From positions 575,252-639,251 of the forward strand of contig NZ_GL622200.1 in NCBI RefSeq assembly GCF_000185305.1: a stretch of DNA of 64,000 nucleotides, in the 5' to 3' direction. Shown one piece after another: positions 1-9,830 of this stretch. Positions within the stretch are counted from its first letter, which is position 1. Each line of letters opens with the position of its first letter. The notes under the pieces were generated by a model. It saw only the letters and a program-made list of their open reading frames with translations, made no database searches and was not told where the DNA came from. The position numbers and the translations under genes are program-made. Origin of the DNA: Aggregatibacter segnis ATCC 33393 (GTDB lineage: Bacteria > Pseudomonadota > Gammaproteobacteria > Enterobacterales > Pasteurellaceae).

Positions 1-1
1 A

Positions 2-1228
2 TGGTCCGGTTTAGATGAAGATGATGCCTTCTTAACGGCTTATGTGGCGCATTTCCTCATTGAAGCGCAAGAGCACAACGTGCAATTACCGGCAGCATGG
101 ATTGCACCAAACGGCTTGTTTAATCAAACAATTGCGGCATTAGAACGTTTAAGTCGTCCGGAAAGTGAAGATAATTTAGCCATGCTGCGTCAACGCGCTT
201 ATGCGACGTACTTATTGGCGCGTTTAGGTCAAGTGCCAAGCGACAGCTTAATGTCTATCCGTAGTTTATTGGAGCGTCATTTCAAAGCGGAAGAATGGCA
301 ATCTGATTTAGCCGCGGCTTGGTTGGCTGGTGCCTATCAGTTGGTGAAACAGGACGAGGATGCAAACACGCTGATGAACAATCTAATGGCAAACTTTGCT
401 CATCCGCAGGCGAAAAGCGAATGGTTCTATCGCGATTATTTAGATCCGTTGATTGAGAAAAGTTCGGTGTTGTATGTGTTGTCACGTCATTTCCCGAAAC
501 AGGCAGCGCTATTATCTAACGGATTGTTTGAAGGCATTGTGCAAGATTTAAACGACGACCGTTATAACAGCTTGTCTTCCGCAATGGTGCTTTTAGCCTT
601 AGAGGCTTACGGTAAGCAATACCCTGACCAACTTGAAAAATTACATATTCAGCAAGAAGGTCAAAATATCGGCGGTGTACAAGGTTCTTTTGTGTTAGCC
701 AATATCAATGCAGACAAAGCTGCACTTAACTTTGTTAACCAAAGTACGCAAAGAGCCTGGTATGCCATTAGCCAATCCGGCTATGTACAACAGCCGTCTG
801 CTGAGGCGATTAAAAACGGCGTGGAAATCGACCGCACTTACTTAGATAAAGACGGAAAACCGGTGTCTTCTGTGAAACTTGGCGACATCATTAACGTACA
901 AGTCAATGTGCGTTCATTGCAAAATGTGCAAGACAACATGGTGATTACCGACCTTTATCCGGCTGGATTTGAAGTAGTAACGGGGAATGGTGACATGAGC
1001 GCCCAAGAGGAAACTCAACAACGTTTTAACTGGGTACACCGTGATTTGCGTGAAGACCGTATGTTGAGCTACGGTTCCGTGGGTGAGACCACCACCGTCA
1101 TTCAATATCAATTAAAAGCAGTGAACGTGGGTAAATTCAAAATTCCACAAGCTTATGCAGAAAACATGTATAACCGTGCGGTTAATGCGCAATCTGCTGC
1201 GAAAGGGGATATTGAAGTGATTCAATAA
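2..1228 (+). CDS. Alpha-2-macroglobulin family protein, C-terminal part (5' cut by window edge)
   Basis: The frame is open from the first bases of the window and reads about 408 residues to a TAA, so the true start lies upstream. The sequence is mostly helical repeat (residues about 20-220), like the thioester-domain barrel of bacterial alpha-2-macroglobulins, followed by a beta-rich C-terminal domain of the receptor-binding type (about 270-400, with MVITDLYPAGFEV and YNRAVNAQS). In E. coli the homologue YfhM is a periplasmic lipoprotein thought to trap foreign proteases. It is encoded beside pbpC, as here apart from one intervening gene. The signal peptide and the thioester motif are outside the window. 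Family assignment is from the domain pattern and the pbpC neighbourhood. Confidence 0.85.
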   Translation, partial: WSGLDEDDAFLTAYVAHFLIEAQEHNVQLPAAWIAPNGLFNQTIAALERLSRPESEDNLAMLRQRAYATYLLARLGQVPSDSLMSIRSLLERHFKAEEWQSDLAAAWLAGAYQLVKQDEDANTLMNNLMANFAHPQAKSEWFYRDYLDPLIEKSSVLYVLSRHFPKQAALLSNGLFEGIVQDLNDDRYNSLSSAMVLLALEAYGKQYPDQLEKLHIQQEGQNIGGVQGSFVLANINADKAALNFVNQSTQRAWYAISQSGYVQQPSAEAIKNGVEIDRTYLDKDGKPVSSVKLGDIINVQVNVRSLQNVQDNMVITDLYPAGFEVVTGNGDMSAQEETQQRFNWVHRDLREDRMLSYGSVGETTTVIQYQLKAVNVGKFKIPQAYAENMYNRAVNAQSAAKGDIEVIQ

Positions 1229-1241
1229 TCGCTTAAAAAAT

Positions 1242-1277
1242 AAAAAACTCTCCCTCGTTTGATGGAGAGTTTTTTAT
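1242..1277 (+). terminator. Rho-independent terminator after the macroglobulin gene
   Basis: An 11-bp or longer stem (AAAACTCTCC paired with GGAGAGTTTT) around a loop of about 10 nt is followed by a run of T. It starts 13 nt after the stop codon. Confidence 0.85.
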
Positions 1278-1344
1278 TGTTAACGGTTTACAAGCCTAAA
1301 GTGCGGTCAGAATCAACTCCATTTTTCGCTGTTCTCAGCGTATA

Positions 1345-2391
1345 ATGAAGCCTCATTTCCCTTTCATGACAAACCAAATGAAAAATCGATCATTCTATTT
1401 CGGGCTTATTTGTGTGGCGTTTTTAGCATTTATTGCACAACAAATAAGTCAAACACCATTTGCTCAGCAGGCGCATTTTAGCGCGCTCATTATTGCCATT
1501 TTGCTGGGGATGCTCTTTGGTAATAGTGTTTATAAACGTTATGAAAGCCATATTGAAAAAGGCGTTTTATTTGCTAAAGGGCCGGTTTTACGTGCTGGGA
1601 TCGTGTTGTATGGTTTTCGACTCACCTTGCAAGATATTACTGACGTGGGAATAAACGCAATTCTGACCGATGCCCTGATGTTACTTTCCACTTTTTTGCT
1701 GACCTGTTTTATTGGCATTCGGTATCTCAAAATAGATAAACAGCTTGTTTATCTCACGGCTTCCGGTTGTAGTATTTGTGGGGCGGCTGCGGTAATGGCG
1801 GCTGCACCCGTGACAAAGGCAGAATCACATAAAGTGTCGGTGGCGATTGCGGTGGTGGTGATCTTCGGCACGCTGTCCATTTTTTTGTATCCGCTTTTTT
1901 ATCCTTGGGCCACCACATTAATGACACCACACCAATTCGGTATTTATGTGGGCTCCAGCGTGCATGAAGTGGCGCAGGTTTATGCCATTGGCGGCAACAT
2001 TAGCCCTGTTGTCGCAGATACAGCGGTGATCACGAAAATGATTCGGGTCATGATGTTGGCCCCTTTCTTATTGGGGCTGTCTTGGCTGTTGACTAAAGAG
2101 GCGCAAGCAGGAGAACAACGGAAAATTACTATTCCCTGGTTTGCTCTTTGGTTTATTGCTGTTGCGGTGTTCAATTCGTTTAATTTGTTGCCGCAAACGC
2201 TAGTAAAAAGTTTGGTTGAGCTTGATACATTTCTGCTTGTTTCTGCGATGGCGGCCTTGGGGTTAACAACACATATCGGCGCCATTAAACAGGCGGGTTT
2301 TAAACCGCTGATCCTCGGCACTTTGGTTTACCTTTGGTTAATTGTGGGTGGTTTGTTAGTCAATTATGAAGCAGGTCTCTTTTTGTCATAG
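1345..2391 (+). CDS. yeiH: YeiH family (UPF0324) putative sulfate/anion exporter, membrane protein
   Basis: A 348-residue polytopic membrane protein with about ten hydrophobic segments. It carries the family hallmarks [14 protein letters not shown] near residue 50, [14 protein letters not shown] near 145 and [12 protein letters not shown] near 203. Members are annotated as putative sulfate exporters (conserved hypothetical family PF03601), but the substrate is not firmly known. The start is uncertain: the ATG at 1345 overlaps a TATAAT, and there are in-frame ATGs at 1366 and 1378. The family-like sequence begins at the last of these (MKNRSFYFG). No clear ribosome-binding site precedes any of them. 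The gene sits between the macroglobulin gene and pbpC, which are neighbours in E. coli. Confidence 0.85.
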   Translation: MKPHFPFMTNQMKNRSFYFGLICVAFLAFIAQQISQTPFAQQAHFSALIIAILLGMLFGNSVYKRYESHIEKGVLFAKGPVLRAGIVLYGFRLTLQDITDVGINAILTDALMLLSTFLLTCFIGIRYLKIDKQLVYLTASGCSICGAAAVMAAAPVTKAESHKVSVAIAVVVIFGTLSIFLYPLFYPWATTLMTPHQFGIYVGSSVHEVAQVYAIGGNISPVVADTAVITKMIRVMMLAPFLLGLSWLLTKEAQAGEQRKITIPWFALWFIAVAVFNSFNLLPQTLVKSLVELDTFLLVSAMAALGLTTHIGAIKQAGFKPLILGTLVYLWLIVGGLLVNYEAGLFLS

Positions 2392-2495
2392 GTAGAAAAG
2401 GAATTTAATTCGTAAGTTAAGTAAAAAGGGCGGAGGTGTTTTGGCGATAAAACACATTGAAAATCTACCGCACTTTTTGTTTTTAATCATGTTTG

Positions 2496-4859
2496 ATGGT
2501 TATGTCACAGAAATTTCGTCAATGCTTGTATGTTGTTTTATGCGGTTTACTGCTTACGGCCGTAGTGGTTCATTTTTTACCTCATGAACCCTTGAAGCAA
2601 CGCTTTCCCTATTCTGTTGCCGTGTATGACGAACAGCAGAATTTATTACGCCTAACCACAGCAAAAGATCAGAAATATCGTCTTTGGACGCCATTAGAAG
2701 AACTCTCGCCACAATTAGTGGATGCCGTGCTTTTTCAGGAAGATGAATGGTTTTATTACCATTTTGGGGTGAACCCTTACGGTTTGTTGCGTGGCGCGGC
2801 ACAAACCTATCTTTTAGGTGGCTCAGCGCAGGGCGGTTCTACCATCACCATGCAATTGGCGCGGATTCTATGGAATATTGACAGCCGCACTATCCACGGG
2901 AAAATCGAGCAAATTTTCCGTGCCGTTCAATTAGAATTGCAATATTCCAAACAGGATATTTTAGAGGCCTATTTCAACTTTGCGCCTTATGGTCGGAACA
3001 TTGAAGGTGCCGGGACGGCAAGCCTGATTTATTTTAACCGAGCCAACAAAAACTTGAATTTAGCGGAAGCCATGACCTTAGCGATTTTGCCAAAAAATCC
3101 AAACGGCTACATTCAACAGAATAATCAGCAACTGAATCCGCAACTGTTCAATGCGCGTAATAAACTGTATGCCCGTTGGATGGAAAGTCGTCCGCAAGAT
3201 CGCCAATGGCAATCCCATTTCAAATTAAATTATCCTTTACGCCCCATTGAAAAACTTCCTTTTTTCGCACCGCACTTTACCGACCAAGTGTTGCAACAAT
3301 ATGCGGAAAAAGAGGAGGCTAAAAATGGGCGTCTTATCACCAGTTTAAACAGCGGCTTACAACGTTTGGTTGAGCGAATCAGCCAACGCTATTTGCAACA
3401 ACAAAAAACCTATGGCGTGAATAATCTGGCGGTATTGTTGGTGGATAATCGCACCATGCAAATTAAAGCCTTGGTAGGTTCCGCTGATTATTTTAATCCG
3501 CAAATCAGCGGGCAAATTAACGGCACATTGGCAAAACGTTCTTATGGTTCGACCTTGAAACCGTTTATTTATGGCTTAGCCTTTGATCAAGGGCTAGCCC
3601 ATCCTAAAACGATATTAAAAGATTTGCCGACGAATTTTGCCGATTATCAACCGGAGAATTATGAAGGTAATTTTCTCGGACCGGTCAGCGTGACGCAGGC
3701 GTTATTGCAAAGCCGCAATATTCCTGCCGTCGAGATGGCACAACGTCTGAAATATCCTGATCTTTACGATTTGCTGAAACAAGCGGAAATTGTTTTGCCG
3801 AAGGAAAAAGCCCATTATGGCTTGTCGTTGGTGTTAGGCGGTGCAGAGCTTTCCATGCAACAGCTGGCCGGTTTATATACTGCCCTTGCCAATGGGGGAA
3901 AATGGCAACCGTTGCAATCCCTGAAAGAGATTTCAGCGGAACAACGTGTCTCGCTATTAAGCCCGGAAAGCAGTTATATGTTGGGTGACATTTTAGCGCA
4001 AAATATTCGCACCGATATTTATAACAAAGCCATCAAAACCAAGTTACCAATTTATTGGAAAACCGGCACGTCTAACGGATTGCGCGATGCTTGGACAGCC
4101 GGCTACTTCGGCAATTACACGTTGGTCGTGTGGTTTGGCAATTTTAACAATAAAAGCAACCCGCACTTTATCGGGCGTCGCCTGGCGGCACCGTTATTTT
4201 TACAGCTAGCAGATGCTATTATTGCGCAATCTCCGACGATGCAAGATCCACTTAGTCGTGAAAAGTTAACTTTAAAAGATGTACCGGTATGTGCCGCTGA
4301 CGGCAACTTACCGAATAAATACTGTCAACAACTCACCAATACCCTGTTTATTCCTGGTAAATCGCCGATTCAAGTAAGCAATATCTATCAGCAGTTACGC
4401 GTACGTAAAGGCACGGATGTTTTAGCTTGTGCAACAGATCCGATAGAGGAAACGGAACAAAAAATTTATGAGATCTGGAGCAGTGACTATCAAAAATTGT
4501 TTGCTCAAGCCGGAATCATGAAACGTAGCCCGATGGTCAATGCCGAATGCCCTTATGAACAGCAAACTCAGTCTTTACAACAGATTACGCATAATCCGCT
4601 GAAAATTACCTCACCACTGGAAAATCGGACTTATTTTATTAATGCGAATAGCGTAGAAGACCATATTCCGTTAATTGCCACGACCTCAGGCGAGGTTCAG
4701 CATCTTTATTGGTTTGTGAATAACGCGTATTTAGGTGAGAGCAGAGCAGACGAAACATTTTTATGGAAACCGGCAGGCATCGGCACCTATCAAATAACGG
4801 TTGTTGATGAAGCCGGCTATCGGACAACCATTAATGTGACAGTGAAAATCACCCGTTAA
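2496..4859 (+). CDS. pbpC: Penicillin-binding protein 1C (peptidoglycan glycosyltransferase)
   Basis: About 787 residues, the usual size for PBP1C. An N-terminal membrane anchor (residues 8-28) is followed by a GT51 glycosyltransferase domain with the catalytic-Glu motif EDEWFYYHFG and GGSTITMQLAR. The transpeptidase domain follows, with the SYGSTLKPFIYG nucleophile motif, SRN, and KTGTSNGLRDAWTAG. The last 200 residues form the biotin-carboxylase-like/Ig-like C-terminal module typical of PbpC (GTYQITVVDEAGYRTT). It polymerises glycan strands on the outer face of the inner membrane; the penicillin-binding role of 1C is poorly understood. TTG at 2493 and ATGs at 2496 and 2502 are all possible starts; I see no strong Shine-Dalgarno sequence. 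Confidence 0.95.
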   Translation: MVMSQKFRQCLYVVLCGLLLTAVVVHFLPHEPLKQRFPYSVAVYDEQQNLLRLTTAKDQKYRLWTPLEELSPQLVDAVLFQEDEWFYYHFGVNPYGLLRGAAQTYLLGGSAQGGSTITMQLARILWNIDSRTIHGKIEQIFRAVQLELQYSKQDILEAYFNFAPYGRNIEGAGTASLIYFNRANKNLNLAEAMTLAILPKNPNGYIQQNNQQLNPQLFNARNKLYARWMESRPQDRQWQSHFKLNYPLRPIEKLPFFAPHFTDQVLQQYAEKEEAKNGRLITSLNSGLQRLVERISQRYLQQQKTYGVNNLAVLLVDNRTMQIKALVGSADYFNPQISGQINGTLAKRSYGSTLKPFIYGLAFDQGLAHPKTILKDLPTNFADYQPENYEGNFLGPVSVTQALLQSRNIPAVEMAQRLKYPDLYDLLKQAEIVLPKEKAHYGLSLVLGGAELSMQQLAGLYTALANGGKWQPLQSLKEISAEQRVSLLSPESSYMLGDILAQNIRTDIYNKAIKTKLPIYWKTGTSNGLRDAWTAGYFGNYTLVVWFGNFNNKSNPHFIGRRLAAPLFLQLADAIIAQSPTMQDPLSREKLTLKDVPVCAADGNLPNKYCQQLTNTLFIPGKSPIQVSNIYQQLRVRKGTDVLACATDPIEETEQKIYEIWSSDYQKLFAQAGIMKRSPMVNAECPYEQQTQSLQQITHNPLKITSPLENRTYFINANSVEDHIPLIATTSGEVQHLYWFVNNAYLGESRADETFLWKPAGIGTYQITVVDEAGYRTTINVTVKITR

Positions 4860-4867
4860 GGAAATGA

Positions 4868-4909
4868 AAGTGCGGTCGAAAAAATAGGTAAATTTTCTAC
4901 CGCACTTTG
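4868..4909. terminator. Inverted uptake-sequence pair acting as terminator
   Basis: AAGTGCGGT at 4868-4876 and ACCGCACTT at 4899-4907 form a 9-bp stem between the convergent pbpC and the small lipoprotein gene. The T-run is short, so termination strength is uncertain. Confidence 0.6.
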
Positions 4910-4932
4910 AGATTTGAGATAGGGTTTGGGGA

Positions 4933-5079
4933 TTAATTATTAATACCCAGTGTTTTAGTATTTTTATCGAATTTTAAACCGGAGTGAGAACCTTCGGAGC
5001 CATTAAAATAAATATCTTTTGGCTGAGAACAGGCGGTGATGGTTAAAATTGCCGTAAAGACTAAAATAAGTTTTTTCAT
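4933..5079 (-). CDS. Small 48-residue lipoprotein of unknown function
   Basis: The ORF runs from ATG at 5079 to TAA at 4933. It begins MKKLILVFTAILTITAC, a short signal sequence ending in a lipobox (I-T-A-C). The mature lipid-anchored peptide is only about 32 residues and polar, rich in Ser, Gly, Asp and Asn (SQPKDIYFNGSEG and so on). An AGGTATCGC stretch just upstream gives a plausible ribosome-binding site. Many Pasteurellaceae carry tiny lipoproteins with this N-terminus. I do not recognise a named family and assign no function. A gap of about 180 bp separates it from the prs stop and terminator region, so it probably has its own promoter. Confidence 0.7.
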   Translation of the reverse strand: MKKLILVFTAILTITACSQPKDIYFNGSEGSHSGLKFDKNTKTLGINN

Positions 5080-5198
5080 GCGATACCTCTATGTGTCAAA
5101 AATATGGTTGTAATTATAGCATAGGGAAGGCAGATTTAAGGTGGCGAAACAAGGAAACCAATAATTAAAAGTGGGAATATTGATTTGATATAAAAAAA

Positions 5199-5227
5199 CA
5201 AAAGGCTTAGTTTTCTAAGCCTTTTGT
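5199..5227 (-). terminator. Terminator after prs
   Basis: The perfect hairpin AAAAGGCTTAG-TTTT-CTAAGCCTTTT gives a T-rich tail on the minus strand, 37 nt beyond the prs stop. Confidence 0.85.
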
Positions 5228-5263
5228 CATTTAAAGTGCGGTTGATTTTATATGTATTTTCGC

Positions 5264-6214
5264 TTATTCATCAAACATTGCAGAGATGGATTCTTCGTTG
5301 CTGATACGGCGAATCGCTTCTGCAAGCATTTTGGATAATGTTAATGAGCGAACTTTACCTAATGCGATAATTTCGTCCGTCAACGGAATGGTGTCTGTTA
5401 CGACAACTTCATCTAACGCATCGCTGGCAAGGTTTTTCGCGGCAGAACCTGAGAATACCGCATGTGTAGCGTAAGCGAAGACGCGTTTAGCACCACGTTC
5501 TTTTAAGGCTTCAGCCGCTTTGCATAAGGTGCCGCCGGTGTCGATCATGTCATCAACTAAGATACAATCACGATCTGCTACATCACCAATGATGTGCATT
5601 ACTTGAGAAACGTTAGCACGTGGACGGCGTTTGTCGATAATCGCCATGTCGGTGTCATTTAATAATTTAGCCACAGCACGGGCACGTACGACACCACCGA
5701 TATCCGGAGACACAACGATTGGATTCACTAAGTCGGTTTTTTTCAAAATGTCATCGATTAACACCGGGGAACCGAATACGTTATCTACCGGCACATCAAA
5801 GAAACCTTGGATTTGTTCTGCGTGTAAATCGCAGGTTAACACACGGTCAACGCCAACGCCGGATAAGAAGTCTGCCACGACTTTTGCTGTAATCGGTACA
5901 CGAGCAGAACGAACACGGCGGTCTTGGCGGGCGTAACCGAAATAAGGGATTACGGCAGTAATACGACCGGCAGAAGCGCGACGTAATGCATCAACCATAA
6001 CCAATAATTCCATTAAGTTGTCATTTGTTGGTGCGCAGGTTGATTGAATGATAAATACATCGCTACCGCGAACATTTTCATTGATTTGCACTTGTACTTC
6101 ACCATCGCTGAAACGACCAACGGTTGCATCGCTTAATTTCGTTTTTAAGCATATTGAAATGCGTTTGGCGAGTTCCGGTGTAGCGTTACCGGCGAAGAGT
6201 TTAATATCTGGCAT
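5264..6214 (-). CDS. prs: Ribose-phosphate pyrophosphokinase (PRPP synthetase)
   Basis: At 316 residues this is the standard length (class I, 315 in E. coli). It converts ribose 5-phosphate and ATP to PRPP, the precursor of purines, pyrimidines, NAD, histidine and tryptophan. Visible motifs are the ATP-binding [10 protein letters not shown] near residue 95, the metal-binding [12 protein letters not shown] near 128, the catalytic flexible loop KRRPRAN near 194 and the PRPP-binding signature [14 protein letters not shown] near 215. It lies downstream of ispE on the same strand with a 33-nt gap, the order seen in other gamma-proteobacteria (lolB-ispE-prs). Confidence 0.98.
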   Translation of the reverse strand: MPDIKLFAGNATPELAKRISICLKTKLSDATVGRFSDGEVQVQINENVRGSDVFIIQSTCAPTNDNLMELLVMVDALRRASAGRITAVIPYFGYARQDRRVRSARVPITAKVVADFLSGVGVDRVLTCDLHAEQIQGFFDVPVDNVFGSPVLIDDILKKTDLVNPIVVSPDIGGVVRARAVAKLLNDTDMAIIDKRRPRANVSQVMHIIGDVADRDCILVDDMIDTGGTLCKAAEALKERGAKRVFAYATHAVFSGSAAKNLASDALDEVVVTDTIPLTDEIIALGKVRSLTLSKMLAEAIRRISNEESISAMFDE

Positions 6215-6247
6215 TGTAAGTTTGACCTCAGGTGTTAGATGATAAAA

Positions 6248-7177
6248 TTAGGGGGTTAACGGAGAAACCGGGTTTTCACTTTTAAGCTGTTTCAACATCG
6301 TGCGTAACGGTGAAACGTTTAATCCTTTGGCGACAAATCCAAAATACGCTTTTGGCATGTCGTCGAGCACGGATCGCGCGGATCTTTCATCGTCAAATTC
6401 CGCAAAAACACAAGCGCCGGTTCCTGTTAATCTTGCTGGAGCATATTCTACCAACCAGTTCAGTATTTCTTCAACCTCTGAATAGTGATCTCGTACAACT
6501 TTTTCGCAATCGTTTACATATTCTTCGGACAATAATTGTTGTAGTGATTTTTTCGGGGTATTTCGCGGCAAATCGGGTGAGGAAAAAACCACGGCGGTAG
6601 AAATAGACACATTTGGCTTGATCACGAGATACCACTTCTCCGGTGGTTCGCAATAGGTGATTTTTTCGCCTACGCCTTCGGCAAATGCGGCTTTGCCATG
6701 CACGAAAATGGGAACATCTGCACCTAAGCTTAAACCAAGAGCGGCAAGTTGCTCGGTGTCTAAATGGGTTTGCCATAAATGATTTAAGGCAACGAGAGCC
6801 GTTGCCGCGTTAGAGGAGCCGCCACCCACGCCCCCACCGATAGGCAGAATTTTATCTAATTGCAAGTCTGCGCCGAGTGAGCAACCGGTTTTTTGTTGTA
6901 ATAAATGTGCCGCACGATAAATCAAATTATCTTCAGGTGCCAAATCAGCGATTGGCGAAATTAAATTGATTTTGCCGTCATTTCTTACCTTAATCGATAG
7001 CCAATCGCCAAAATCCACAAATTGAAACAGCGTTTGTAATTCGTGATAACCATCCGGGCGTTTTCCGTTGATATACAAGAACAGATTTAATTTCGCCGGG
7101 CAAGGGAAACGCAGGCCGGCTTCATTATTTAAGCTTTCTGGCACTAAAAGTGCGGTGGAAAATTGGTATGTTTTCAT
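6248..7177 (-). CDS. ispE: 4-diphosphocytidyl-2-C-methyl-D-erythritol kinase
   Basis: A GHMP-family kinase of 309 residues that phosphorylates CDP-methylerythritol in the non-mevalonate isoprenoid pathway. N-terminal motif [22 protein letters not shown] carries the substrate-binding residues. The glycine-rich ATP loop [17 protein letters not shown] lies near residue 100, and the C-terminal [10 protein letters not shown] is the third GHMP motif. I place the start at ATG 7177, which overlaps the lolB stop as ATGA with GGAA seven nt upstream. A longer frame with ATG at 7189 exists but begins inside lolB. Translation is probably coupled to lolB. Confidence 0.97.
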   Translation of the reverse strand: MKTYQFSTALLVPESLNNEAGLRFPCPAKLNLFLYINGKRPDGYHELQTLFQFVDFGDWLSIKVRNDGKINLISPIADLAPEDNLIYRAAHLLQQKTGCSLGADLQLDKILPIGGGVGGGSSNAATALVALNHLWQTHLDTEQLAALGLSLGADVPIFVHGKAAFAEGVGEKITYCEPPEKWYLVIKPNVSISTAVVFSSPDLPRNTPKKSLQQLLSEEYVNDCEKVVRDHYSEVEEILNWLVEYAPARLTGTGACVFAEFDDERSARSVLDDMPKAYFGFVAKGLNVSPLRTMLKQLKSENPVSPLTP

Positions 7178-7800
7178 TTTAAGTTCCATTCATCCACACG
7201 AATCTTCAGGGTTTGCCCTTCGGTTTTCAGCAAGATATTTTCCGGCATTGGTGGCTGTCGATTGAGGTGATAGGACAAATAATCTGCCGTCCATGTTTTG
7301 CCGTCAACGAGATGAGTAAAAGAACCGAGGAAATGATTTTCCGCCACTAAATAGTCGCTGTTATCTTTCGGTTGGCCTTTTAGCCAAAAGACAAATTCAT
7401 CCAATGGGAAATCCATGCCGATAATTTCTCTGAGTAACATTTTTGCATCGGCTGCAGAACGTTGACGACCTTTATTGTCGGAAATCGTCATGCCTTGTGG
7501 GTGCATTTGAATTTGCAGGGTTTCGCTGCTGAGCGTGGAATAAAGTTTCAACGTGTAATTTTGTTGATTTTGGTATTGCCAGTCAAAACGGGTAGAGAAA
7601 CGTTCTTTCGTGCTGATATAGCCCAGTTGGCCTAAAGCTTGGTAACTTTTGATTTGTTGTAACTGTTTTAAATGCTGTTGCCATGTGGGATCTGTTTTTT
7701 CGATGTATTTTACATCGGTAGGGCGTTGCTGATCGACGGTACAGCCGCACAATAACAGTCCGGCGAAGAGAATCCAAAGAGAAAATTTAATGGTTTTCAT
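7174..7800 (-). CDS. lolB: Outer-membrane lipoprotein receptor LolB
   Basis: A 208-residue lipoprotein with signal peptide and lipobox LCGC near residue 20. LolB takes lipoproteins from the periplasmic carrier LolA and inserts them in the outer membrane. The mature part shows the LolB pattern [20 protein letters not shown], the beta-rich lipid-binding barrel and the [17 protein letters not shown] segment. Its partner lolA is also in this window at 18374, as a separate locus. The stop codon overlaps the ispE start by 4 nt. Confidence 0.95.
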   Translation of the reverse strand: MKTIKFSLWILFAGLLLCGCTVDQQRPTDVKYIEKTDPTWQQHLKQLQQIKSYQALGQLGYISTKERFSTRFDWQYQNQQNYTLKLYSTLSSETLQIQMHPQGMTISDNKGRQRSAADAKMLLREIIGMDFPLDEFVFWLKGQPKDNSDYLVAENHFLGSFTHLVDGKTWTADYLSYHLNRQPPMPENILLKTEGQTLKIRVDEWNLK

Positions 7801-7874
7801 ACATGACCTGTTTGATAAAAAATAACGCTGATTTTACGGCTCGATTTTTATGGCGTAAAGCATTCAACGCCGGT

Positions 7875-9143
7875 TTAGGGTTTAAAGTGCGGTAGGATTT
7901 CTTGGCGTTTTTGTTTGACGGCAAAAATACGTCCGCGATTAAGTTGATCACGAATGGCTTTGTTTTCAAAACCGGCAGCAATAATAGATTGAATATCTAC
8001 TTTTAATGCGGCTTGATACAAGGCGATGGCAAATTCCTGTTGAGGGTATTGAATGTGTTCAAATCCTTTACGGCCTCGTGTATCGGCAAAACAAACAAGA
8101 AGAAACTCCATAAAACGCAATGGCTTACGCCATACATCAAAAGTATTAAACAGTTTTACAATGGTTTCCGGGCGTAGCTCAAACACTTTGTGAACATGTG
8201 AATGATATTCGCAGGTGAGTTCTGCCAGTTGTTGATAATATGTTGGTACTTTTAAACGTTTACACAGGCTTTTTGTCGGTACAACGCCTAATTTTTCGTG
8301 GCCGTGGTGATGGGGCCAGTTTTGTTTTGGGGTACAGGCTTTGCCTAAATCATGACAAATGGCGGCAAAACGGACCGCACTTTTATGGCAATCGACCTGT
8401 TCTGAAAGCAGAGTTGCTTGTTGTAATACCATCATCGTATGCACGAAGCTGTCGATTTCCGGATGATATTTTGCCGGATTTGGCACGCCATAAAGGGCAT
8501 CCAATTCGGGAAAGAGCACTTTGAGTGCACCAACTTGACGTAAGGTTTCAAAGTAAATTTCAGGATTTTTTTCATTTAAGGCTTTTTCAGTTTCAGCCCA
8601 AACGCGCTCGGCTGTCAGATGTTGCAGCTCGCCTTGCGCACTAAGTGCGGTCATTAATTGTAGAGTTTCATCAGCGATGTTGAAGCCTAAGTAATGATAG
8701 CGAGCAGCAAAACGGGCGACCCGCAAAACGCGTAAAGGATCTTCCGAAAATGCGGGGGAAACATGGCGCAAAACACGTTTTTCTAGATCTTCCACGCCAT
8801 GATATGGATCGTATAAATTGCCGGCTAAATCTTGCGCAATAGCGTTAATGGTAAGATCGCGACGAACTAAATCTTGTTCTAACGTGATGTCAGCAGAAAA
8901 ATCGCAAATAAAGCCGGTATAACCGTTGCCCGCTTTGCGTTCAGTACGCGCCAAAGCATACTCTTCTTTGTTTTGTGGATGGAGAAAAACCGGGAAATCT
9001 TTACCGACTTGTTGATAGCCTTGATTCAGCAAATCTTGTGGCGTGGCGCCCACAATCACCCAATCCCGATCTTTGACGGGAAGGTTGAGGAGCTGATCGC
9101 GAACTGCGCCTCCGACTAAATAGACGTGAAATTTTTCCGCCAT
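7875..9143 (-). CDS. cca: Multifunctional CCA tRNA nucleotidyltransferase
   Basis: A class II tRNA nucleotidyltransferase of 422 residues that adds or repairs the 3' CCA end of tRNA. Motifs in order: [12 protein letters not shown] with the DRDWVIVG metal-binding region, [27 protein letters not shown], and a C-terminal HD domain with ICHDLGK near residue 255, which in E. coli gives phosphatase and phosphodiesterase activities. The start is ATG 9143; it shares one base with the ygiM stop (TAATG), so translation is likely coupled. An in-frame TTG at 9152 is not needed. Confidence 0.97.
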   Translation of the reverse strand: MAEKFHVYLVGGAVRDQLLNLPVKDRDWVIVGATPQDLLNQGYQQVGKDFPVFLHPQNKEEYALARTERKAGNGYTGFICDFSADITLEQDLVRRDLTINAIAQDLAGNLYDPYHGVEDLEKRVLRHVSPAFSEDPLRVLRVARFAARYHYLGFNIADETLQLMTALSAQGELQHLTAERVWAETEKALNEKNPEIYFETLRQVGALKVLFPELDALYGVPNPAKYHPEIDSFVHTMMVLQQATLLSEQVDCHKSAVRFAAICHDLGKACTPKQNWPHHHGHEKLGVVPTKSLCKRLKVPTYYQQLAELTCEYHSHVHKVFELRPETIVKLFNTFDVWRKPLRFMEFLLVCFADTRGRKGFEHIQYPQQEFAIALYQAALKVDIQSIIAAGFENKAIRDQLNRGRIFAVKQKRQEILPHFKP

Positions 9144-9754
9144 TATGACCAACTATCGCGACGACGGCGTTTAGGCATAATAAACGGTAATACTAAGCCG
9201 AGAACCAATCCCACGCCCAGTACCGAACCGCCGTAGATAAACCATTGAATGGCAATTTCGCGTTTGCCGGCATCTAACATGGCTTCTAAATCACGATTTT
9301 TATTTTTGGTCATTTCCAATTCCCGTTTTAGTTGGGAGTTTTGTTCCAATAATTCGCTGCTTTGTTGCTCCGCCTGTTTGGTACGACGTTGCATTTCTAC
9401 GGTGCGTTTTTGCCAATCTCCGTCTAAACGATTGAGTTTTAGACTCAACTCTTGAATTTGATTTTTTAATCTCGGATTTTCATCTTTGCTACTGGCGTTA
9501 GTACTGAGTTCACTGCTTAAAATCCAGGCTTCACGGTTTTTACTGTCGCGAACCAGCGTGTAACGATCTTTTTTATCTAATACGGTAACGGCTTCGCCTG
9601 CTTGAATGGTGCCGGCAATTTTAAATTGTTCACCGGCGCCTTTGCGTAAAAACGTGGAGAGGTTTTCTGTGACGTATTTTGTTTCTCCTTGTGCGGCAGA
9701 CATGCCAACGGTGAAGCAAAATAGTGCAAGCAGTGTAGATAAAGCTTTTTGCAT
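9143..9754 (-). CDS. ygiM: TIGR04211 family SH3-domain protein (YgiM-like)
   Basis: A 203-residue membrane-anchored protein. Signal peptide [23 protein letters not shown], a bacterial SH3 domain (residues about 25-90, with [19 protein letters not shown]), a long coiled coil (about 95-165) and a C-terminal transmembrane helix ([19 protein letters not shown]) with an arginine-rich tail. I chose ATG 9754 because it begins a proper signal peptide and has AGGA upstream. The longest frame starts within an inverted uptake-sequence terminator and is unlikely. It lies directly before cca, as ygiM does in E. coli. Function is not established; SH3b domains often bind cell-wall peptides. Confidence 0.9.
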   Translation of the reverse strand: MQKALSTLLALFCFTVGMSAAQGETKYVTENLSTFLRKGAGEQFKIAGTIQAGEAVTVLDKKDRYTLVRDSKNREAWILSSELSTNASSKDENPRLKNQIQELSLKLNRLDGDWQKRTVEMQRRTKQAEQQSSELLEQNSQLKRELEMTKNKNRDLEAMLDAGKREIAIQWFIYGGSVLGVGLVLGLVLPFIMPKRRRRDSWS

Positions 9755-9780
9755 AGGGAAATCCTTTATAAAAAAACGAA

Positions 9781-9825
9781 AAGTGCGGTGAAATTTTAAT
9801 GTAAATATTGACCGCACTTTTCAGA
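9781..9825 (-). terminator. Inverted uptake-sequence terminator after pit
   Basis: AAGTGCGGT (9781-9789) and ACCGCACTT (9811-9819) pair to form a stem 6-50 nt past the phosphate-transporter stop on the minus strand, with flanking A/T runs. Confidence 0.75.
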
Positions 9826-9830
9826 CAGGA

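Noticed and set aside
1339-1347. TATAAT as the promoter of yeiH
   Set aside because: It overlaps the first ATG and no -35 is visible at the right distance. It only weakens confidence in that start codon.
8240-8524. Long ORF antisense to cca
   Set aside because: It is a shadow frame of a well-supported gene, with no ribosome-binding site and no recognisable protein pattern.
9755-9817. Longer N-terminus for the ygiM-like gene
   Set aside because: It would start within the inverted uptake-sequence terminator and place the signal peptide 21 residues from the start.
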